From NCBI GenBank assembly GCA_947561395.2, contig OX387185.1:30360213-30424212 (forward strand): 64,000 nt of DNA, written 5' to 3'. This DNA is from Buxus sempervirens (Eukaryota; Streptophyta; Magnoliopsida; Buxales; Buxaceae). Under the pieces are notes generated by a model. The model had not been told where the DNA came from, made no database searches, and worked only from the letters and a program-made list of their open reading frames with translations. Position 1 is the stretch's first letter; the number at the start of each line of letters is the position of its first letter. Of the stretch, positions 10,341 through 22,641 are shown piece after piece. The position numbers and the translations under genes were made by a program.

Positions 10341-11850
10341 TTTTTTTTCGATTTTTTTGTTTCACATTTTTATTAAATTTTTTTGAAACATTTTATTCAA
10401 ACTCATTTCCCTTTATCATCGTTTAAAGGTTAAAGGAACAAGATTTAGTGGGAAAAAACTGTTTAATATTGAATTATCCATTTAAACTGCATATACAATA
10501 CGGTCTGGCCTTGCCCGCATTTAAATTGTGAGCGAGCCATAACCGTATAGCCAACACGGGCGAGCCCAGCCCGTATAACCAATACGGGCGAGCCCAACCC
10601 GTATAATAAATGCGGTTTACGAAGCTCTTTTATGTTTTTTCAGTTTTTACATGATTTGATCACTTTGATTGCTCATCCAAACCTACAGTTCACCCTTGCT
10701 AGGCTTCTAAACTGTCCCAAAGTGGACTTTGACCTATTTGCAAAAATACATGTTTAGGAGGGCACATGTTCCCTCCAAATTGACACCATATTCAGGGGTA
10801 TGGTACCATTTGGTTGCCTCTTGTATGAACATTGGGTAGGATTGATTCTGAACAGAGTTAAAAACTCTTCCTATGGGCTACACCAATTTTAGGATATATG
10901 CCTATTTGGGACCAATTTTATTCCAAACCGATGGACACCATGACACCCCTATGACATGCAAATAATGCAAAAATTAAGGTTACCCTGTTACCTTGTTTAC
11001 CTTCAATATGGCATCCGCATTATGCCTTGGCTTGCGAACCATGCAAACGGCCTTCCCACAATTACAAAACCATATCCCCACGTAATTGTGTATTTTAGCC
11101 AAAAACGTGTATCTCCACCTTCAAGCGTAGGGGCTTTGGGTTTTGGCTTAATGGCAACTTAGAACTCAAGCCTAATGATGACCAGAATCAAATCACAGAT
11201 CCACGTTATCATCACATCATTGGCCCAAAGTTCTAAGATGAATGTTTTCACTTTCGCTTTCCGAAGTATCGACCTCGTTGCGCCAAGCTACACACATTCG
11301 GGTTCAACTTCCTATAGGTAGGCTGTGTAAAATAAAATGTGCACAGTGCATATTTAAAATTTGGGTACATTCACAACGTCCCAAACACTTGCCACTCTTT
11401 TCGTAGCCATGCTCATACAAACCAAGGCATAATAGGAAAGCATATTTAAAGTAAACAAGTAAACAAAGCAATCCTATAGCTCCTAAACATGCTCACAAAA
11501 ATAACCCCAAACATGCAAACATATGATCATGTTATACAGCCAAAATACATCATGGAGAACATTCTGAAAATTAAAACATTCTATTATAAAAATACAGCAA
11601 GAAACAAGCATGGTTTAGCAAAACGAACCCCCCTACGCATGTTTCTAGAAACAATCCTATAAATCAGAATTAATCATGTTTCTACCCCCATGAATTCTTA
11701 AGCAATAATTCAGATTTAAAACATACTTAGCATGCTTAAGAACACCAAATAGCCAGTAAAACAATAAAACAAGTCAAACATGCTAAAAAACACAAAACAG
11801 CAAGCAAATCAAAAACATGAACTAAAACACCAGAAGGCTCAAATCCACAA
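10341..11850 (-). other. Tat leader between array and PBS
   Basis: No convincing coding region. 10495-10620 carries GC-rich inverted repeats such as GCCCGTAT ... ATACGGGC, the same word that fills the U3 of this LTR family. The rest is AT-rich leader sequence without a recognisable gene. Confidence 0.6.
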
Positions 11851-11869
11851 GTCCCCAGCAGAGTCGCCA
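11851..11869 (-). promoter_or_regulatory. tRNA primer-binding site of the Tat element
   Basis: In minus orientation TGGCGACTCTGCTGGGGAC starts two bases after the LTR end (TCTCACA, then AC). The position and the TGG start (pairing with a tRNA CCA end) fit a PBS. Tat/Ogre elements are reported to use tRNA-Arg; I could not match a tRNA here. Confidence 0.8.
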
Positions 11870-12794
11870 GTTGTGAGACATGGAAAAATCAATTTAATGA
11901 CTTCCTAATCATTACATGGGATTGGTTAAAAGCAAAGAGTTGCCACCATTCTGTTTAGGTGTGAATGGACACCAAAATCTCAAATAAGCACAAAAAGGCA
12001 AATTTAGGGTAAAAATAACCTTATAAAAAAACAACCAGAGATGGGTAAAGGGATTAGGTTATGAACAGAGGAAGGTGTTAGGCACCCCTATTCATCCACA
12101 CAAGGTGGTTGCCAGGTATTGTTCATGTTTTTCAAAGGAAAAAAAAGGCTTGCTAATCAAAACAAAAGTAAAAGAAAAATAAAAAAAATGTATGGTTTTT
12201 CCCCATGTGAATGATCCAATTAATTCTGGATCCTTCTTATGAAAACAAAAGCCATTTATTTGGGCTTCATGATTGACTGAAATCAAGATAAAGATAACAA
12301 ATCTAAAGTGAAAACTTAAAAAATCTGGCTTCAAGTTAAATTCTGGAAATCTAGGAAAAATATTGCAAAATTAAACTTGAATAGTCTAGGATATAGGTAT
12401 AGCCCATATTTCACATCAGATCAAGGAATCAAAACCAAAAAATTTCCACGTTGATGAAGAATATCAAAAGGGGAGAACTTAGACTGTAGGGTCTTTTCTC
12501 AAAAATGAAAAAGGACTCAAAAACCACCTCATGAAACCCTAGAAGTTGCTTTCAGGCTTCTGAATCCAAATCTATCATATAGATCATGATAGATCCAGGA
12601 TCTTAGCCTAATATCACAAAAATCACGAAAACAATGCTGTAGGTGCAAAGATGTAAAAAATCCAAATTTTAGAAAAAAGTGGGGATCTCATGCTATAAAG
12701 ATCATGGATGCATATGATTCATTCAGATTCAAAATAAAACCATTAAAACATGAACAGGATATTCAAAGCAACCATATCTCACAGATTAGAGCAC

Positions 12795-13085
12795 ATGGGG
12801 GTCTACCCTATGGATCCACCTGTTCTCTTTTCCCCTAGCTCTCTCTTCACGTTTTACAGCTAGAGAGGATTCTTGAGGTACTTAGAGACAGGTTTGGGTA
12901 TACAAACACAATCAAAGGCCTTATTCTATAAAAAAGGAGAAAAACAGATTATGGGGTTTTATTCTAGGGATTCACCTGTTCCCCTTTCCCCTAGCTCTCT
13001 CTTCACGTTTTACAGCTAGAGAGGATTCTTGAGGTACTTGGAGACAAGTTTAGGAATACAAGCATAAACCAGGCCTTATTCTACA
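12795..13085 (-). repeat. Internal direct duplication in LTR E1
   Basis: A block running from CACCTGTTC through TTCCCCTAGCTCTCTCTTCACG and TTCTTGAGGTACTT to a run like GGCCTTATTCTA occurs twice in tandem (about 12795-12930 and 12965-13085). E2 has the same duplication at about 25100-25380, so it predates the separation of the two copies. Confidence 0.8.
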
Positions 13086-13245
13086 GCAATGGAGAAGATC
13101 AGATTATTTCTAGAATTGAAGACAGAAAATAAAAGGGAAATGGGACTTACCTGGATTGAGCAAGCAGAGCAGCAGGGATTCCTCTCTTCACTTGGAGTTC
13201 TTCAGACTTCAAATTTTTTGTGGTGTTTTGCTTAAGAATCTCCCT

Positions 13246-13254
13246 CTATTTATA
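13246..13254 (-). promoter_or_regulatory. TATA box of LTR E1
   Basis: CTATAAATAGAGG in minus orientation, conserved in sequence and surroundings with the TATA box of E2 at 24930. It would drive the genomic transcript of the Tat element. Confidence 0.7.
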
Positions 13255-13732
13255 GGCAAACCTAGGGGTAAGGCTGGTCTAGAGAGATATACCTTGATCC
13301 ACCAGATTGGATTGAAAAATAGGGATAATGCCCATCCATGGCCAACAAAGATAATTCGAACGAATAAATAAATAAATTCGCTCACCTAAAGAGATATTGG
13401 ACTGAAGATAAGGCTCAGAAATCGAGCAAAGATCAAATTCGCACAAATCTCCTGCGCCCGTAAATATATTGCGGGCAAGTGGTGTCCGCATTCTTAATAC
13501 GGGCGCAGCATGCCCGTATAGGAATTACGAGTGAGATCAGCCCGTAAGTAAAATATGGGCAATGCATTATTGATGAAATTTTTTGACCTGTTTTAAATCC
13601 CAATTAATATTTTCAATTATTTTCTCATTTTGTAGTGCAATTTGGGGTGTTTACAACATCCCAACAAATATATATCACAACAGATAACTTCATTCCAACA
13701 TATTTATGAAAACACTTAAGTACTAAACTTAC

Positions 13733-13859
13733 AGTCTGGAAAAGTTAAGAATTGACATCCTGGATTGAGAGATGTATTTGATTTTAGCATCTTAAGCTTG
13801 CCCTTGCCACAAGGGCATGTAGGAACATTACTATTAACTGTATTTGTATTCGTGGCCAT
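13733..13859 (-). pseudogene. GRF-type zinc finger exon (relic)
   Basis: An ATG at 13859 opens a frame with CPCGKGKLKMLKSN and LNPGCQFLTFPD, the first half of a GRF zinc finger (CxCG, NPGR-like, then a Cys expected in the next exon). A strong donor GTAAGT directly follows at 13732, so the exon would be 127 nt. The next exon is not seen: the Tat LTR starts at 13655. GRF fingers occur in plant DNA-binding proteins and in transposon-captured genes. It may belong to the same relic as the DUF7745-like gene to its right, but this is not shown. Confidence 0.5.
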
Positions 13860-14739
13860 TTCTGTAACAAATGACATCATCAGTAGTAGAGATTTTGTAA
13901 TGTAAATAGTATTCAAGCACAATGAACAAAACTACAAAGCAATCCATTCAAAGTGACACATATGAAGTCAATCAATCCACATGGCTAGTGACACATATCT
14001 GTTTTAAAATGAAAATTGGTAGGTCACAATTAGTACAGCAGAGAAAAATAGTAAAAGAAATATACTATTCTAAGCTAATCTCAAGTTTCAAAAATTAGGA
14101 GGAATAAGCTCAAAGATAGGATGCTAACATAGAACTAACACATGCTGGAAAATATATCATAGTAATTTTGAGATGCCAAGATATAAATGTAAAGTAGACC
14201 TACACTTGAAAAAATAAAAACCACTCCATGTCCTACAATAAAGTAATTCATTTGTTAAAAAAACAAAAGAATACTTATAGGTATTATGACGTAAAGAACC
14301 TGAATGTTTTGAAGTATTGCTGATCCATGTTGTATGTTTGAACATACAACCTTCAGAAACTTTCTTTACAAAAATTAAACGAATAAAGAAATTTTAAGAA
14401 CCTTACTAAATATTAAGTAAGTAAAAGACTGACAGTAAATATTATCAAAATAAAAACCATAAAGGCCGCATCAATGGAAAGCTTATTGCAAGTGGTCTTC
14501 ATTTCCCTAAAAGCAATAATCAAAGAAAATGAATACAATCAATCAAAACTAGTAGGATATGAAGGAATCTCATAATCCTGCATATAATAAGTATTTCAAA
14601 CGTTAAACCTGACAATAATTACAATACATCTTACATACCAACTACAATTGATATAAAATTACTTGTTACAATTAAAGTAGTAGTGCTATAAAATTTGAAA
14701 CAATTTTCACCCCAATCGCAAAAGCAGTTCATTACTGGA
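13860..14739. other. Spacer without recognised features
   Basis: AT-rich sequence between the two relic genes. I see no coding region, RNA gene or repeat in it. Confidence 0.6.
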
Positions 14740-15962
14740 TTACTCGTCAATAGCTTGCAGGAAGATACCAACAGTTTCCTCCTTCAAAGAACGCCATAAA
14801 TGCTTCAGATATTCTTCATTTCTTTTGTTCAAATTATACTGTCTGAACGGATTGATGGCTGGAATTATACTTTGATGATAACCAAACTGTCAGAGTACTC
14901 TCAACGGCATATACGTAGTTGAGTGAGATCCAACTAGCACAAGACCTTGATGACTGACTGTAATAATATGAGGGGAATATGTATTTTGTGGCCTGTATTG
15001 CCACTTACATCTCCAAATCATTTTATTTTCATCTAGATTTGCTAAATAATTCAAGTTCTCCTCGATGCTTGAGTAACGTGCACGCGGGCACTTAAGTATA
15101 TAATCCAACACAAGATTCATATGATTAGTGCTACCCCGTTCTTTCAACATCCCAAGAAAAGGAATATGTTCCAATAGCCACAACTTGCAAAAAAAAAAAA
15201 TTAGACATTTCAGCACAATTGTATATCAATTCAAAAGCTAAAAATACGCAAATATCACTATTAATGCGCCTGTAACAAAGGCACACATCCTGTCAGATGC
15301 AACTTATTTCCACTTGAATATTCCATCAAGCCCACCAATATATCAGCAAGAATCATAGGGACAATCGTCTTTCTTCTAAGATGTTCAGTTCGTAAATCTA
15401 CCATGATCTTGCAAAGGGCTCCGTTTACGTACTCGTCTGATGTTAGTAATAATATGTGACCAAGTACAGCTAGTGTTAATATATTTATTCTACTCTCACC
15501 ATTTGCATCCCTTTCATTATATAACTCTAGAAGCAACTTTAATGAACACCTTTTGTAATCACCATTTGCTTCTCTTGGTAATCGATCCTTCTTAATCGAA
15601 AGAACTTTACAGAAGTCACTAGTGTATCCTGATTTTATATCAGGATAAAAAATGTCACCCTCCAAGGACAAGTGTAGTAATCTTCCTACTTCTTCAAGAG
15701 TAGGACACATCTCAATATTTCTGAAGTTAAATACAGCCTCACTTGAATTCCAACATTTCCATGCAGCAATAATCAAACTCCAATTGATATTTATCTTTGC
15801 AAGCATTAAAGTATTCCCCAGTCTTGTGTGTTTAGCCCACTCTGCTTTGTCAAGAGCACGCACTGAATTAATTATATTGATTAAAGAAGGATTGCATTGA
15901 TACTCTCTTATTTTAAAATCATTGAGAGTCCCGTTAGAGCTTCGAGGCTGGTCTACGGAAGA
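14740..15962 (-). pseudogene. DUF7745-like (plant mobile domain-related) gene relic
   Basis: The frame is open from at least 15962 and reads IINSVRALDKAEWAKH, MCPTLEEVGRLLHLSLEGD, LSIKKDRL and ILADILVGLMEYSSGN, ending VPLLQ at 15270. It continues after a short intron with LWLLEHIPFLGMLKERG, MIWRCKWQY, ITVSHQGLVLVGSHSTTYMPLRVL, a TGA where relatives have Arg, QFGYHQSIIPAINPF and a stop at 14740-14742. The PTLEEVGRLL, WLLEHI and VLRQFG blocks are those of DUF7745/plant mobile domain proteins, which occur in host genes and in transposons. The upstream start is not recognisable. Exact family is a judgement from motifs only. Confidence 0.6.
15184..15269 (-). other. Probable 86-nt GC-AG intron
   Basis: Splicing from CAG/GCGCAT (15270/15269) to a T-rich tract ending GCAAG (15184) joins VPLLQ to LWLLEHI in phase 0. 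The region in between has stops. The donor reads GC where GT is usual, either a rare GC-AG intron or a mutated GT. Confidence 0.55.
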
Positions 15963-18900
15963 ACTTCAAATAGCCATAGCAATTAAAGAATAACGTCGAT
16001 CTATAAAAAACGAGAATAAACATAGTTAGGTATGTGCCACAGTCAATGAAATTGACCATACACCAAAAAAAAATCATTAATTGGACAACAAAAAGCTAAA
16101 TTTTGATTTGAAATGTTGTATAGTTTCATTTTTGTTAGATAACGCTCTTGGTTATATGAACATTGAGATGGTCGACGTTGCTCAATAGAAGCTCCTATAG
16201 GTAATAGTTTAATTCAAAGTGGGCGTGCGGACGTTGCAATATATCCTGATGAGCTTCTATGCACAAGTCAAGCGAGCATAGTGGGTTTTCTTGAAAAAAA
16301 GTTAGAGTGGCTGATGGGATGAGGTAGATGCTCAGGAGAAAAATCTTCATCCCTGTCATGACCATCTTCTTCTAAGAAATACTTACGCTCAGGAGAAAAA
16401 TTTTATTTATATGCCTTTAAGTTGCTTTTATTGCTTCACTTTGTAAAGCTTATGTTTCACCACATATTATTTAGCTATTGCTTTCTCTTTCTGTCAATAT
16501 TGGAACAAGATTTTTTTTTTCCAACAACCCACCAAACAAATATTCCTTTCTTTTTCGGTAAGGTTCCATCACTTGCCAGCTACATTTCACATTTTCAATT
16601 GTATATTCAGCCTGCATTTTTTTGAGTTCCAGTTGCTTTACAAAGAAAATCAAACCACCTGTTTTTAGGAGTTACGGATTACGAAATTTCCAGTCTTGCA
16701 AAATTTTAAGCCTACAAGATACATAAGCACTAGCATGGTTTCTAACCTCCATAAATAATTCTTTACTTCCCTGTTTTCATCTACCCACTTACCCATAACA
16801 AAACTCAAAGAATTGTGGCATAAGTTTCAATTATGTAAAACTAGGCTATGAATTTTTTTTTAATTCTCTTGTATATTTTATTAATAAAAGTAATAATGTG
16901 AAAAGAAAAAGAAAATTCATTCAATGCAAAAAGAAAAGGAAAATTATACAAATTCTCCACTTTCTAAAGATGTATCCGACTTGAGAATAATTCTGATAAC
17001 AATAGATTTAACCTCACAAGCAATACCTATTCAAACAATAACTTACTTAAATTTAAATCAAGGGCACCAATTTACTATTCGTCTCTTCCATAATCACATA
17101 TATTAGATATTTTTCCCTCTCTAGATATTATTCATTCCACACAAGAATTAATTTCAAGTTTTAGCCCACCGCCATTTCCTCACTTGATGAGGCACAACAT
17201 GCCTATTTGTTGGGCTGGCTTTAACTTTTACAGACAAACTATTTAGAACTTTCTCACAGTGTTAATGTTCTTATACGCTCATATAAATAATCTAATGCTC
17301 TGCAATAAATTATTTATAACCTTTTTTCTTGCTTGTTTTCCTTTTTGGATTAAGATCTAAACGCAACTGATTTTCCAATCTTTCATCAATCAATAATAAA
17401 AACAATAACAATTACAAACATTAAATAAAAACATGGTAGAACATCAGGAGTATTATACAATGGAAATGAAATGGACACAACTAATCATTGATCCTATACC
17501 ATTGAGCAAAAAGCAAGCACTCTCCTATAATCAAAGATATATGCAATAAATTTGCATGACCATCAACAACATGATTTAGCCATGAAGGGTTCAAGACACC
17601 AACATGTCTTTGAACAGCATGTATATTGAAATTCAAGTCATTCCCCATACACACGCTCATGCTTCCAAAATAAGAGCATCCTCCTAGCCTCAGAAAAAAA
17701 AAATGAATAGCGATTCCTTATTTCACCACAACAGTTTATACACGTATTAGAAACTGTTCACCACAACCTAATCATACCCCTGAAGACACTACAGATATCT
17801 CATGTCAACAACCCAATACGAAAGTTATTGCCATTCGATATTCGATTGCCAATATTAGATGCATATTAATCGACACAATATCTTATTTCAAATGGACATC
17901 TAATTCTACTAGAACTAATAAAACATAATTACAAAAAAACTAAAGAAAATAAAATTCTAGTAAACCTAAGAAATGCTATAAAACAAATTTAATATTTACT
18001 TCAAAAGAACTAAAGAAAAATTAATTCTAGTCAACCAAAGAAAAGATATAATTCGAAACAAATTTAATATTTATCTTAAAATAAAAGTATATCCTACTCA
18101 AACTATAATATTTCGGCTACTCCTACTCAGCTATATTATTTCAATAATTATAGCTAATACTATTAACTACAAAGCCCATGGAATCCTTTATGTGTTGATT
18201 GCCTCAAGGAAATTAGATGTAAATATTCCAGCCTAACAAAAAACCAAGAAAGATACACTAAGAAGATCAAACCAACAGTATCAGATGTGCTTCCTTGGGA
18301 AATGTTCATTCCTAAAATAAAGAAAAGATAAATTCATAGAAAGCAACGACTCAGTTAGCTGCCTTCCTCAACATCTCTTTGCCTTCATTCATAATAACTA
18401 ACAAATCATTGAATATAGCTAGCGAGGGAGAGAGGAAATCGGTTGTGCACCAAATGTAGAGAAATGCTTCATATGATTAGTCACTTATGATAATAACTAA
18501 CATTTCAGGTTAATTAAATATCTCTTCTACAGCTTGAGCAAGAAGTCAAAACAACCATACGAACAAGTAAGATTTCATAAACTCGGCACAATACTTTAAA
18601 GTTCAGACGACCATAGTTCAGCTAGTGATCAATTACGTCTTCTAAAAAAAGAATATCAATTGCAATAATTGTAGAATAAGAAAGCTTCCATGTCTAATAG
18701 TAAAAATAAATAGCCAAATCTGGTAAAAAGCCAAGATAGATGATGTGGGAGCCTTCAAATATAGCGAAGAGAGCAACAAAGTAAACAAGCATGAACTTCA
18801 AGAAAAATATCGCTGTCTTCAACCGTGAGCTTGCCGTTTGAGAAGAGAGTGACAAAAGCTTATACGCGTTCGGTTGATCAGTAGTACAAATAGAGTGAAA

Positions 18901-19039
18901 ACAGCTTTTATGCGTTCGGTTTAGAAGAGAGTGACAAAATGATTACACACCATAGAATAAGGAAATGGCAGAGCAAATAAACAACGAACGAAGGATTTCG
19001 CGCAGGTTGAAGAGGAGGAAGAAGAACGAAAGGGGTTTA
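15963..19039. other. AT-rich region without recognised genes
   Basis: No coding frame with a recognisable family is present, and no tRNA or LTR end. 18830-18950 contains a short near-repeat built on GCGTTCGGTT and AGAGAGTGACAAAA. The right margin (18990-19039) is a purine-rich GAAGAGGAGGAAGAAG stretch that continues at 30547 after B1, which shows the insertion point of B1. Confidence 0.6.
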
Positions 19040-19284
19040 TGTAAAACCCCGAATTTTTCCTTAAATAATAGAATAAATTAATAGATAATATCTTTGGGAG
19101 TTATAATGAATGGAAATAATTTATTGACGTAGGTGAGCGTAATATCAGTAGAGATCAAGTGTTGGACGCAGATCCGACTGTTTGATCATGAGTTATCAAG
19201 ATATGATTCATATTTAAATTTGTTGTGTTCTGATTGGGCAGTGTGCGTAGAAAATTAGTAAGTGAGCTACGTGGGATCAGAGGC

Positions 19285-19292
19285 TATAAATA
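19285..19292 (+). promoter_or_regulatory. TATA box of LTR B1
   Basis: GGCTATAAATATT about 245 bp from the LTR start. B2 has a related TATATAATG at the matching place (about 34590). It would drive rightward transcription. Confidence 0.55.
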
Positions 19293-19704
19293 TTTGTTTA
19301 ATACCCTAATTCTATTTGCTTGGAATAACTATTGTATTCTCTTGATATTCAACAGCCGCAAGACAAACAGCGACCACGAGTGACCGTTGGAGACTGGAAG
19401 GAGAAGAAAAGGAGAAGAAGAAGAAGGAAAAGAGAGAGAGAGTACGTTGATATTGGTCTTCTGAACGTTGCTTGGTGATAGTGTTCGTCGTTGTTCAAGA
19501 GGAGAAGGAAGAAACCACGCGAATAGAGGTAGATGACACCGTTTTATCATCTGTGTTTGTATTTTCGTGTGTTTAATCTCCAAAGCATGATTTTGTGATG
19601 TATATATATGTATATAGCATGATATAGTTGTTATATGTATTGTTGGAATGCTTAGAATAGGAAAAATCGCATTTACAAACACTTTCTATTCATTTTTGAG
19701 TGAC

Positions 19705-19727
19705 CGCCGACTTCACTGTACTCGGCG
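19705..19727 (+). repeat. Hairpin with compensatory change relative to B2
   Basis: Arms CGCCGA (19705-19710) and TCGGCG (19722-19727) pair around an 11-nt loop. In B2 the arms are CACCGA (34977-34982) and TCGGTG (34995-35000): a G-C pair has become A-T. A palindromic AGCGCT-CTTA-AGCGCT follows in B1. Confidence 0.7.
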
Positions 19728-20701
19728 ATCCTCAGCGCTCTTAAGCGCTAGTGCAAAAATTGAGACACTTGACGATTTATCGTCGGTGATCAAAATTTAA
19801 CTACCGCCTACCCTAGACCGCCTGAGCGATCCTAGGCGATCTTGGGCGCTCTGTGCAGAAATTGCAGAATTTCGTATTTTCAAACCCTGATTCAATTCCA
19901 AACTATTTTTAGTCAATTTTAATCTTAATTAAGATGTTTTAAGACCAAAATAATTTATCTAATTTCTTGTTTTATAGAAAAATAAATTAGGGAGATATTT
20001 AGGACACTAGTTGCCAAACTTTGTACGAAACTGTGAAATTTAGTCTTTGGAAAACTTGACCTATCATTTGAAATACCAGTTACAGAACATCTTTAAATTA
20101 CACTATCAACCAAATAATTACTTAATGAGAATTCAGATCATAAGTCCAACTCAGTTAACCCGAATATTGAAGGAAATGTCAGATTTACCCTTTATATGCA
20201 GCTAGGCACCAACCCTTATAGAATTATTAGACTTTAGGGATTTTTGGAGTCTAGTGGGCATAGCTGGTTATGGATCCATAGTTGTGGTTAGATAGCTAAG
20301 GGATATTTCATTTGGGTTGAGTTTCTCCCTTGTGCAAGCGCGCTTCCTTTGCAAGTTGGTTTGTTTGGGAAGGTCCTATGTCTGGAAGAACACCCCGGTG
20401 AGCCGCTGGTGATTCCCTGTACATGTGGATAAGTGACCATCTCCATGTATTGATTCCGGTGCTGCATACTGGTGGTATATGCCAACTTTGATGAGTACGT
20501 GTGCAATAAGTCGGTGACTACGGCTCTTGCCTAAGCTAATCTTCATGGGGCTTGAGTATCATTAGTAGCACTGCCCCTAAGCTGCACGATGGTATAGCGT
20601 TTGGTCGAGAGTCATCTCAAAATGTTTATCTATCTTTGTGAGTCCTGCAATGACACTAAAATCACAAACACATGTTGTTACTGTTGCATACATGCTGGAG
20701 G

Positions 20702-20718
20702 CATGTATTTGGTATTTT
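20702..20718 (+). repeat. Target-site duplication, left copy (LINE in B1)
   Basis: The 17 bases CATGTATTTGGTATTTT recur exactly at 23394-23410 on the other side of the LINE. The uninterrupted order is confirmed by B2 at about 35967-35990. Confidence 0.9.
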
Positions 20719-20898
20719 TTTTTGCAAGATAAGCAAATAATAATATAAAATAAAGGGAAGAATGTACATCAAGAGAGCATCACCACACCATGTGGCGAAA
20801 GCTACCTGAGGCCAAGCTCACAATTACAAAAAAAACTCAACACTCCATGTCAACTAAACCATACATATCACAAATAAAGCCCCATCCTACACCAAAAC

Positions 20899-21690
20899 CT
20901 ACACATTCCAATTGCTCATCACCTGCTGCTCCAACGGGGTTGCCCTTAGTCGTACCTTTGCCATGGTAAGCTTGTCCCTGACATCATGCATAATGTGGTT
21001 AAGAACCACTTGGTGCGGTAAGTAGCTATTGTTGAATGTTCTCCTATTCCTCTCCCTCCATATATTATAAACTGTTGCTGCAAAAGACAGCTTCATTGCT
21101 ATGTGGCGAAAGGAGTTGCCTGCAAAATGCTGCCCCATCCAATCCAAGTTGTCATGCCATGGACGTACAACTTGTGATGCACAATTGAGCCGCAACAATT
21201 GACTCCACACCTCATGGCTATACTCACACTAGAAGAATAAGTGGTGTTGTGTCTCATCATACCTTCTACACAGGATGCACGTAGCCGATGATATTACATT
21301 CCATTCCACCAACTGGGCTTTCGTCAGGAGTCTTCCATGAATAGCTACCCAAGCAATGAAGGAATGCCGTGGGATCGCTAGTGTGTGCCAAATGAGTTTG
21401 CTCCATGACATTTGTTGTCGTTCCCCCTCCATGAACTGATAGCAACTCTTGATGTCATAGTTTCCAGAATTAGAAGGCACCCATATAAGCGTGTCACTCC
21501 TTCCTTGGTCAAGGCCAGGTAGATTATGCAGTTTCTCCCACACCTCAAGCAAGTCTATGGTGACTGTAGGAGGTGGATCCCATACACCATCCGTGATAAT
21601 GGCCTCTACCATTGCTTCTACACCAAGCCCAGAGTCATAGATAATCCGGCTCCCATATCTGTTGAAAAGTGGTCCGAAAGGGTGCCAGTG
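20899..21690 (-). pseudogene. LINE ORF2 C-terminus (zf-RVT region)
   Basis: Starts at the inversion junction with HWHPFGPLFNRYGSRIIYD, then the zf-RVT block (IPRHSFIAWVAIHGRLLTKAQL, CILCRRYDETQHHLFF), a TAG, and AATVYNIWRERNRRTFNN to a stop at 20899. The matching part of a full ORF2 is about its last 260 residues. Endonuclease and RT are absent on this strand. Confidence 0.85.
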
Positions 21691-22641
21691 TGGGTCAAGC
21701 TGTTTAACATTCCCACTGAATATTGGACACATCAAGGGTTGAGCTATGTCGCCAGTGGTATAGGGCAGCCGCTGTTCATGGATGATGCAACTGAGACACA
21801 CTCCAAGCTGTCATTTGCAAGGGTGTGTGTGGAAGTAGGTATAAACTGTTCTTTTCTGGAGACAGTCCATCTCAACCTTGGTGATCGGCTGCAAGAGGTT
21901 AGGGTTGAGTACCCATGGAAACCTGTGAAGTGTAGGGTGTGTAACTTGTATGGTCACTCGGATCAAAGGTGCTCGATGAAGAAGACAAAAAGATGGGAAG
22001 CTACAGGTAAGATGTTTGACGTTATTCCTTCGGTGGGTGATGGGGAGGCTGAAGCTCCTTTGGAGGAGAGTGATAGTACCCGCCTGCATGGTAGTAAGTC
22101 GGGAGATTCCCGTGGTGTAGTCACTGAAGAAGAAAGCACGGGCACACAGTAGCTAAAGGAAGGAACGTTGGTGGCTGGGTCGAATGATGTAGTGGAAACC
22201 TCTCCATTGGCGGAAGCAAATGAGGAGCAGTGGCAGGTTGTCGTGCATGGGCGTAAGGCTAGCCATGCATGTACGGGGGAGGTTAACCAGTATGCTCCAT
22301 TGATTGTGGGTTGTGGAGAATTGGGAGAGGTCGTGTCTGCTGTTCCATTAACAGTGCATGGTTGTTCACCAGAAGCATTGAAGGAGGGAAATAAAACAAT
22401 GGCTTTTTAGAATGCATTTGGGCTTCTAGATGGAGAAGTTGAGTCATCGATCCAATTAGTAGGATCATCATCATCTAAAAAGAAGCAAAAGAGAAAAACA
22501 AAGCAGAGGCTATTAGTGGATGAGGTTGCAATGAAGCATGCAAAGGGTCAAGGGCAGAATAGTCAAAATGGACGAGTAGTGAGCCTAATGGAGAAGAGCA
22601 TGAACTGTGCTCTAGAATTTTCTTCCCTCATTTCTCAATGA
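21685..22641 (+). pseudogene. LINE ORF1 fragment (DUF4283 end, CCHC knuckle, C-terminal basic motif)
   Basis: Begins at the junction inside DUF4283 (VPVWVKLFNIPTEYW, GIGQPLFMDDATE), then the knuckle CRVCNLYGHSDQRC. TAG stops at 22150 and 22408 lie in the same frame; the second stands where a Gln codon is likely. The end carries the motif KKQKRKTKQRLLVDEVAMK shared with the ORF1 ends at 22500, 48240, 54720 and 61400. Its TGA overlaps the ATG of ORF2 as ATGA (22638-22641). ORF1 proteins bind LINE RNA. Confidence 0.85.

Larger units (their letters stand above)
3286..13655 (-). mobile_element. Tat/Ogre-type Ty3-gypsy retrotransposon, truncated
   Basis: In minus orientation the order is 5' LTR (13655-11872), primer-binding site (11869-11851), a long leader with a tandem array, gag, protease, a G-patch-like linker, reverse transcriptase, RNase H, a second RNase H, and the start of integrase. 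Sequence stops at 3285, where LTR A1 is inserted, so the rest of integrase, the 3' UTR and the 3' LTR would lie left of the window. The protease signature DNGSALN, the gag knuckle and the dual RNase H place it in the Tat lineage. Frameshifts and stops throughout show that it is dead. Confidence 0.9.
11872..13655 (-). mobile_element. 5' LTR of the Tat element (family E, copy E1)
   Basis: In minus orientation it starts TGTAAACACCCC at 13655 and ends CATGTCTCACA at 11872, about 1784 bp, with the PBS directly behind. The solo LTR E2 (24523-26332) has the same ends and length class. A TATA box (TATAAATAGAGG form) lies at about 13246-13254. The U3 contains CCCGTA-type inverted repeats (13455-13560), and the transcribed part contains an internal duplication (about 12795-13085). 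Confidence 0.9.

Noticed and set aside
10956..11162. Short open frame in the Tat leader on the + strand
   Set aside because: It is antisense to the element, has no conserved motif, and lies in untranslated leader.
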